DNA of 64,000 bases, taken from positions 818,472,396 to 818,536,395 of the forward strand of contig NC_081414.1 of NCBI RefSeq assembly GCF_030272615.1. The letters run 5' to 3'. The stretch is from Cryptomeria japonica. Taxonomy: Eukaryota; Streptophyta; Pinopsida; Cupressales; Cupressaceae. The notes under the pieces were generated by a model. It was given only the letters and a program-made list of their open reading frames with translations, was not told the DNA's origin and searched no databases. The stretch's first letter is position 1. Every line of letters starts with the position of its first letter. The position numbers and the translations under genes are program-made. Positions 58,361 to 64,000 of the stretch are shown piece by piece.

Positions 58361-60154
58361 TAAAGGTTTAGTTTGATTCGCCCTTACAACAAAGTGTGCC
58401 AAATGATAGTCAAGTTTCACGATGTAGAAACTTAATTTGACAATTTGAGATCTTAACTAGGTATTTGTTTTGATAGGATTTGTTGGATGGTGGAACCTTT
58501 GATCACTGTTTTTGATACTTCTTAATCTTGTTGGATGAAGTCTGATCTCAAGATAGTTGAAGATTTGATATCCCTTTCTAAGGGTGCTTAGTTGGATTTG
58601 GAAATTTATCTCACTTATGATCCTTTGCAATATTTCCTTTTGTGTCGGATTTATGCGTTAAATAATGACCCCAAAGTGCTACAGAATATTCCAGATGCGC
58701 TAAGATGTTCGGCAAATGCGCTATTTCTTACTGTCTGTTATCACAAAGGTTATGTGCTAATGTGTCCTTCATAAGTGCTAATGTTTGGTCTGAATGCGCT
58801 AGGTTGATGCTCTTATGCGCTAAAAAGATGTTGGCAAGCGCTATCTAAGTTTTTAGCAATATTATACTTCTTATGTGCTAATATGAGTTGTGGAAGCGTT
58901 GACTTTTGGGTGAAAAGTGCTATCTGATGGTTGATATGTGCTAGGGTGTTGCTGCCATGCGCCAAATGTCTTGATAACTTTGATTCGATGACCTTGCTGA
59001 GATGTTGAGAAATGATTTTTGTGTTTTGACGGATGATTTTTTGAAAAATGACTTGAAAAACAGTAGACAAAGCAGTAACAATTTGCCTATGCTAACAAAT
59101 AGTGTATGTTCTTTTGAGGATGTTTTCAAATCTCCGATGTTTTCACTGACTTGGATTACAAAGAAGACATATCAAGCTTCCGTTAGGTCTTCGGTGATAA
59201 ACTCCCTCGGGAGGCTTCCCAACCTTTAGAACAAAGGCTTTACGTATTTTAAAGATTCTGAGGGCAGACTAATCGCTTAGCTAAACTGTTGGAGGGGATT
59301 TTCATCAGCCTCCACATTTGATTATAATGGGTTGGAATACTCGGCGATAAATACACTTCCCACTTAGGTTGTACCTTTCACACTAGCCCTTTTGAGGCTT
59401 CGAGAAAGCAGACCCTCTTAAGGATGTAAGATACTTGAAGTAAAGAAAGCATCAAAGAGTGGGTTTAACTTTTTGATCACCCAGTTAAGGGGAGAGCATA
59501 TGCCTACACGAAATACACACTTTTTTTTAATCCAATATTGCAGTTGTTTTCTAAAAAAGCTATCTTGGGGATGTTGCTCCAAAAGACATGTGGTTCTTTT
59601 TAACCCAATATAGCAATGCGTGAAGGTAGTAAAACTTTGCACTTTTGAAAGTAAACCCTTGTCAACAAAATGAATCGCCAATGTAAACAACAACGATCTA
59701 AATTTTGAAAGCTTTTGAAATGGAAATGTGAAGGTTTTTCATTAAGCTTCCAAAACAAAGGTGACGTTCGTTTTAATAAGCACCAAAGGAAAGTGATGTT
59801 CAATTTTAACTTTGTGCAAAAATTGGAAAGTTGTATTGGTTCTTTTTAAAGCCCAAAGAAACGTTATCCTAACTTGCATAAAAAGGATTTGAGTTTGTTG
59901 TTCTATTTATCCATGCAATAAAGAAAAGATTGAGTCTTGTTTTAAGCACCAAAAAGAAAGCATGAAGTTTATTTAAAGCCCCAAAAGGAAAGGTGAGATT
60001 CATTTTAAAATTTTGCCATAAAAGGAAAAGATGAGTTCTTTTTACTAACTTTGAAAGAAAGCGCTAAAAGAGTGTTCCAGTGTGATTGCAATCTTTAACT
60101 TGCACAAAAGACGATGTTATTTTTGAGGACATGCCACATGGTGGGCGCCAAAGA
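58361..60154 (-). other. Element C 5' leader and PBS
   Basis: The PBS TGGCGCCCACCATGTGGC (minus strand) is at 60133-60150, four bases inside the LTR. The 1.8-kb leader has no good coding frame. It carries a periodic TGCGCTA motif at 58675-58970 and loosely repeated purine-rich units with AAAGCCCCAAAAGGAAAG at 59400-60080. Confidence 0.75.
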
Positions 60155-61706
60155 TGTACGCAAGAAAATGTGGTGATCAAAACGAATAAATCTAGATCAA
60201 ATGACCTACATACCAATGAGACTCTTAGTGCAAGTATAAACTAATCTAAACTAGTTTAACTTCCCAAGGGGTATTCCATTGTTCTCTATCTCACAGGGTC
60301 CTTAAAGTCAATGTTTTGCTCTCAGATCATTGAGCAAATGACTTAAGAATGACAACTTCAAGAATGAGTGATATTGTGATCTATATGCATGAATGCATTC
60401 TAAGATCTATATGATATGTTAAAAGCTATGATGATTAAGTTAAGATGAAGATAGTGATATGATAAAGATATTGCTAAATTATTCTAACATGATATACTAG
60501 CATGCCTATTCTATGATATGAAATGAAATGCTTCTAAATGTTTATGATGATATTTTAACAAAGACATGCTAAATTGCTTAGTTATTAGATCATTGATAAT
60601 TAGACTATAATGTAGATGCATGAAACTTGGATCATTGATAATGAGGAATGAGAGCTCTATTTATAGGAAAAATAGGGCAATGGAGGGTTAAGATTGAATA
60701 ATCTTAACAATGGCTAGGATTGAAAGTTACTCAATCCATGTTACTCAATCCATGTTTACAATTTTCACCAATGAAATGGTGACAATTGTCAACAAGAGGT
60801 GGCTTGAGAGGAGATGCAATAGGCATTAACTGCCTTAGGAGACATGAAGGTTACCTTAGGAGGTAAGGTTAAAGTTAGGTTAGAGTTATCTATTGGATAA
60901 AACTTTTATACAAGGGGTAAACTCTTGTGCAAGGGTTAATAGGATAACCAAGGTTAAAGGCATGGGTGCTTGATAAGACTCTTGGGTTAGATAAGGGTTA
61001 AGTTAGAGAGAAAGTCTCTAACCATGAAGGGAGGTTGAGTTAACCATTAAAGACTTTGGGGACAAATTTGTAAGAGTCCTTCCAAATTTGGGGGAACTCA
61101 ACAAGTTAACTTGTTGAAGAAATATAGCCTTAAATGCATTTAGAAGACTTTCCTCCAAATTTGAGAAGTGACCTCTTCAAACTTAGGGAAAGGACATGTT
61201 TAGAGGGATTAAAGCTAATTAAGATGGTTTAGAAGAATCTAGAAGGCTCTAGAAGAGGTTTAGGAGGCAAGTGGGAAATGTAGGAAAATGCAAGTGGGTG
61301 AGGGAAAATAGGCAATTTTGGTAAATAGAAGATTTATTTTAGCCAAATAGGGGATGCAACTTGCATTTGTAGGATTTTGCAAGTGGGGGGGTTTTTAAAT
61401 AAATTTAGATATATATAAATGCAAAAGGGGTTTTAATTAAATGTAGATTTAATTAAAATGGCTAGAGGGGGAATTTTAATAAAATATATATTTAATTAAA
61501 TGGCTATGAGGGAGATTTTTATTAAATTTAAATTTAATTAAATGGCTAGGATAGAAGAAGGGAAATATTAATCAAATCTTCAATTTGATTAATAAGCTAA
61601 TTTAGAGAAATAGGGATATTAATTAAATCTTAATTTAATTAATTGGAAGAAATAGGGATAATTAAAATGAACAAAATTCACATAATTTGTTGTACAACTT
61701 TCTACA
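60155..61706 (-). repeat. Element C LTR, right copy (5' LTR in element sense)
   Basis: It matches the left copy with a few percent differences and small indels, and lacks the SINE. Confidence 0.9.
60657..60666 (-). promoter_or_regulatory. TATA box of element C
   Basis: CTATAAATAG on the minus strand lies in the 5' LTR. The same motif is kept in the left LTR at 46227-46236. Confidence 0.6.
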
Positions 61707-61734
61707 ATTTCCATCATTGTGATCAGTTTTCAGA

Positions 61735-62230
61735 AAAGAGATTAAGCAGATTTGTGAGAAAGTTGATGGCAGATTTGTAATAAGGGTTGAAAGCACAGTC
61801 TTGTGAGAAGAGTTAAAGGCAGATTTGTCAAAAGAGTTGAAGGCAGATCTCAGAGTATATGGCAACAAATATATATGCATATACATGCAGATTTGAAGAG
61901 ACGTTTATGCAGATTTGAAGGAAGAGTATATGTGTAAAGAAATGTTATAAGCATATCTTGTAAAGAGAAATGTTATAAGCATATCTTGTAAAGAGAAATG
62001 AGTAGAAGAGTTTGAATTATCCTTCATCCGTTGAAGAAGCAACAAGCAAGGTGGAATCTAGCTCTGATTTGGAGGTTGGTGCCTCATAGAAAAGAGATTG
62101 GTGTCTCCTGCTGAGTTGGTTCTTCCAATGGGTTGGTGTCTACATATTTAGAAGTGGGAGTTGGTGCTTATAGTGGGTTGGTGCTCACAAACTAAGTTAG
62201 GGGTTGGTGCCTGTAGTAAGTTGGTGCTTG
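61735..62230. repeat. Two short-period arrays in solo LTR D
   Basis: The first array (61735-61995) repeats GCAGATTTGTGAGAAGAGTT-like units of roughly 24-32 bp, ending in two 34-bp GAAATGTTATAAGCATATCT units. The second (62070-62230) repeats GTTGGTGCY about eight times at about 20-25 bp. Both appear to lie downstream of the LTR's TATA. Confidence 0.75.
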
Positions 62231-62341
62231 CAAACATTGTAGAAGACGAAATATATAAAATCATTAATTTGCTGTGGTTTTTCTCCCGTTTGGGTTTTCA
62301 TGTCAAACATTGTGTTCTTACTTTGTGCATGATTGTTTAAA

Positions 62342-64000
62342 CCCACTTGTTAGAGAGTAAGATGGTTGCTCCCCTTTTACTTTTTCATGATTAGTAAAAT
62401 AATGAGGTGGTTCTTTCTAAATGAATTTGAGGCTAGTTTCAACTAAAAAATTGACAACCTTTACCACTTGTAGGAAGATAGCATCTTTATGCTTCTTAGG
62501 GTTAGGCATCTTCTCATAATGTATTTCCTATTCAAGGATTCAAGTCCCCTAACATTCCAGCAAGTGCAGTAAAAAATCATCAGTAATCATCAAATGAGAA
62601 TCTTCTTTAGGGTTCCTAAAATTATCAAAGCATTGTGGAAGCCTATTATTTTTTTCTTTTCTCTTAGAGTAGGCCTCAAATTCTTCTTTTCTTCTCTGCT
62701 TTTTTTTCTTTTCTACTTTTATTTATCCATTAATTATGGGTAGAGTTACTAATTTACTTGGGAATGTATGTTCACCAGGTTGTGGAGATGCTACTAGCTC
62801 AAGAATTATTTTCTTTTCAGCTGACTTATCATTGTCCAACATCCCTATTTGTTGGACCTTTGTTTTTACTTTGTCCTTTATAATCGATTTCATTATTAAT
62901 CCTTAAATTTTGATCGTTTAAAAGTACCAGTTGGGTATTAACATCCTAACCAAGGTTACAATTAGACAATGGGATCATTGTAGGCTTGAAAACATAGCTT
63001 ATAATTAAGTAGGGAGGGCAAAAAGGAGATGAGGTCATGATCATGTTCTAAGACAGGGCTCATACTACTTGGAGAATCAAGAATATCTGTTAATCTTTCA
63101 GACTTTCATCTTTACCTTCAAATTCATGTATTATATTCATAATTTTAGAGGACCTACCATTGGCCTCGTGAGGGCTTTTTTCCTCCTCCCTCACTAGTTT
63201 ATTTACCAATTTATCATTCTCGCTTGTGTAATGAGCCACCTTATTGGACAAAGGCTCAATGTGTTTTGAAGGTTACATTATATTGTGTGAATTCTATTTC
63301 CTTTGTTTTGCATAATCCTTCGTGTTCTTGGGCATTTTTTCTTATGTCCAAGGCTAGCATTAGACATAGATAACAAATTTGTTTCTTGCTCCACTTGGCA
63401 TGTGATAATGTTCGGGTTTTCATCAACACACTCAATTTTTGATGAAATGGTATCAAAGGTTAGGTTTTTTAATTTATCTTTTAACACATTGATATTTGCA
63501 TTAACATTTATACTGATAGGGCTTTTAGAGAAAGCTCTTGGTAATTCTTTTGAATTAAGTTTTACATCATTTTTGCTTGGATTTTCTAGAGCAGGGTTTA
63601 AAATAAGAGCCCTTAGTAATTTTTCTATTGAACATAAATTTGTATCCTTTTTGCTAGGGTTTTTTAGATTAGGGTCAATAATATTTTTATTGGAGTTTAC
63701 CATATTAGCTCCTAGATTAGAAGCACGTTCTATTGGAACAAAAGAGGCTTGATTAGACTCCTTGACATTCTTCACACTAGTCTTCCTACTCGCAAAGCCC
63801 CTAAGGTTGGGGATAGCAAGATTTTGGTTAAGTTTTGGATCTTCTGTTTTATTTTTCATTATAGGGCAATTTCTTTTGAGATGCCCCTCCTTTTTGCACA
63901 TGAAGCACACACTTAGACCCCTTTAGGATTTAATTTTTCAAGAGAATACTTCCCCCATTGAACTCCATTTCAATAATCTCATGAAAATATATTCCCGGGG
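62342..64000 (-). mobile_element. LINE-2, ORF1 and endonuclease start
   Basis: The 5' portion of LINE-2 runs off the right edge. The endonuclease start motif CWNVRGLESLNRKY reads on the minus strand at about 62515-62560, followed by a degraded stretch that joins, across D, to the FNMIEN part at 44059. The interval before that join is shorter than in intact plant LINEs, so part of the endonuclease was lost earlier. ORF1 is described separately. Confidence 0.82.
63278..63910 (-). pseudogene. LINE-2 ORF1, zinc knuckle and basic tail
   Basis: A 210-codon open stretch begins at the zinc knuckle CFMCKKEGHLKRNC (CX2CX4HX4C, about 63862-63906) and continues with an Asn/Lys/Ser-rich linker. The DUF4283 part would lie upstream, at and beyond the window edge; only its degraded end can be present at 63911-64000. 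The stretch ends at 63278 and further ORF1-type basic sequence (KRKKNN, about 62640-62700) is in another frame. ORF1 proteins bind the LINE RNA. Confidence 0.75.

Larger units (their letters stand above)
45755..61706 (-). mobile_element. Element C: Ty3/gypsy LTR retrotransposon, Tat lineage
   Basis: LTRs at 45755-47468 and 60155-61706 share TGTACG starts and TCTACA ends. The element is flanked by ATTTC (45750-45754 and 61707-61711). Minus-strand order: LTR, PBS TGGCGCCCACCATG, leader, gag, protease, G-patch domain, RT with YVDD, RNase H, a second archaeal-type RNase H, integrase, a long 3' non-coding region, polypurine tract, LTR. A second RNase H between RNase H and integrase is the Tat-lineage hallmark. 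It carries a SINE in the left LTR and insertion F in its protease region. The coding part is heavily broken, with more than ten interruptions. It is older than its SINE and F, and younger than D. Confidence 0.9.
44060..62336 (+). mobile_element. Solo LTR D, SIRE-like, split by element C
   Basis: D proper is 44060-45749 plus 61712-62336, about 2.3 kb. It starts TGTTAGAATGTTGTCATTGATGTC and is flanked by TTAAA on both sides (44055-44059 and 62337-62341). Removing it restores consecutive LINE-2 endonuclease codons across the junction, which supports the borders. A TATA-like CTATAAAG is at 45378-45385. The R/U5 part carries GTGGTTTTTCTCCCGTTTGGG and two short-period arrays. Its 3' end does not show the usual CA. 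No coding region belongs to it. Confidence 0.7.

Overview
The window reads as nuclear DNA of a seed plant with a large, transposon-rich genome. The single host gene has a plant-specific architecture (UBA2-type tandem-RRM protein), the LINEs carry the plant L1 layout (DUF4283/zinc-knuckle ORF1, then endonuclease, RT, zf-RVT and RNase H), and the LTR elements belong to plant lineages (Tekay-like chromovirus, Tat with two RNase H domains, SIRE-like LTRs). A gymnosperm is possible but not shown. No bacterial, organellar, rRNA or tRNA gene was seen.

Layout. Positions 1-34686 are one nested stack. A plus-strand LINE (LINE-1) was split inside its zf-RVT motif by a Tekay-like Ty3/gypsy element (4639-33648, target duplication AGATG). 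That element's 5' LTR later received a SIRE-like solo LTR (E, 5213-6748, AATGT) and a gag-protease-only Tat-like element (A, 9138-16901, TATAT). Its 3' LTR received a gag-plus-unknown-ORF element lacking pol (B, 23742-31307). LINE-1 resumes at 33654 with the next zf-RVT codons, followed by RNase H, a polyadenylation signal and an A-tail.

Positions 34687-42050 are the only stretch that is not mostly transposon. They hold one intact host gene, a UBA2-like RNA-binding protein (37960-39174, plus strand), with a TATA box and telo-box upstream. Downstream are a degenerate array of an AT-rich motif and a locus that looks like a templated, inverted insertion (40864-41454).

Positions 42050-64000 are a second stack on the minus strand. 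LINE-2 (ORF1 zinc knuckle at the right edge, RT at 42-43 kb) was split by a SIRE-like solo LTR (D, 44060-62336, TTAAA). D was split by a Tat-lineage Ty3/gypsy element (C, 45755-61706, ATTTC). C carries a tRNA-type SINE in its left LTR (46857-47061) and a solo-LTR-like insertion (F, 55068-56530, AGCTC) in its protease region. The order is therefore LINE-2, then D, then C, then the SINE and F.

The genes do not form a pathway. The biology is serial transposition next to one host gene. The least familiar items are two LTR elements with gag-type genes but no reverse transcriptase (A and B), hairpin arrays built into LTRs and leaders, and the templated inverted duplication beside the UBA2-like gene. 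Coordinates of element ends rest on matching terminal repeats and target duplications read by eye; family names rest on recognised motifs, not on database searches.
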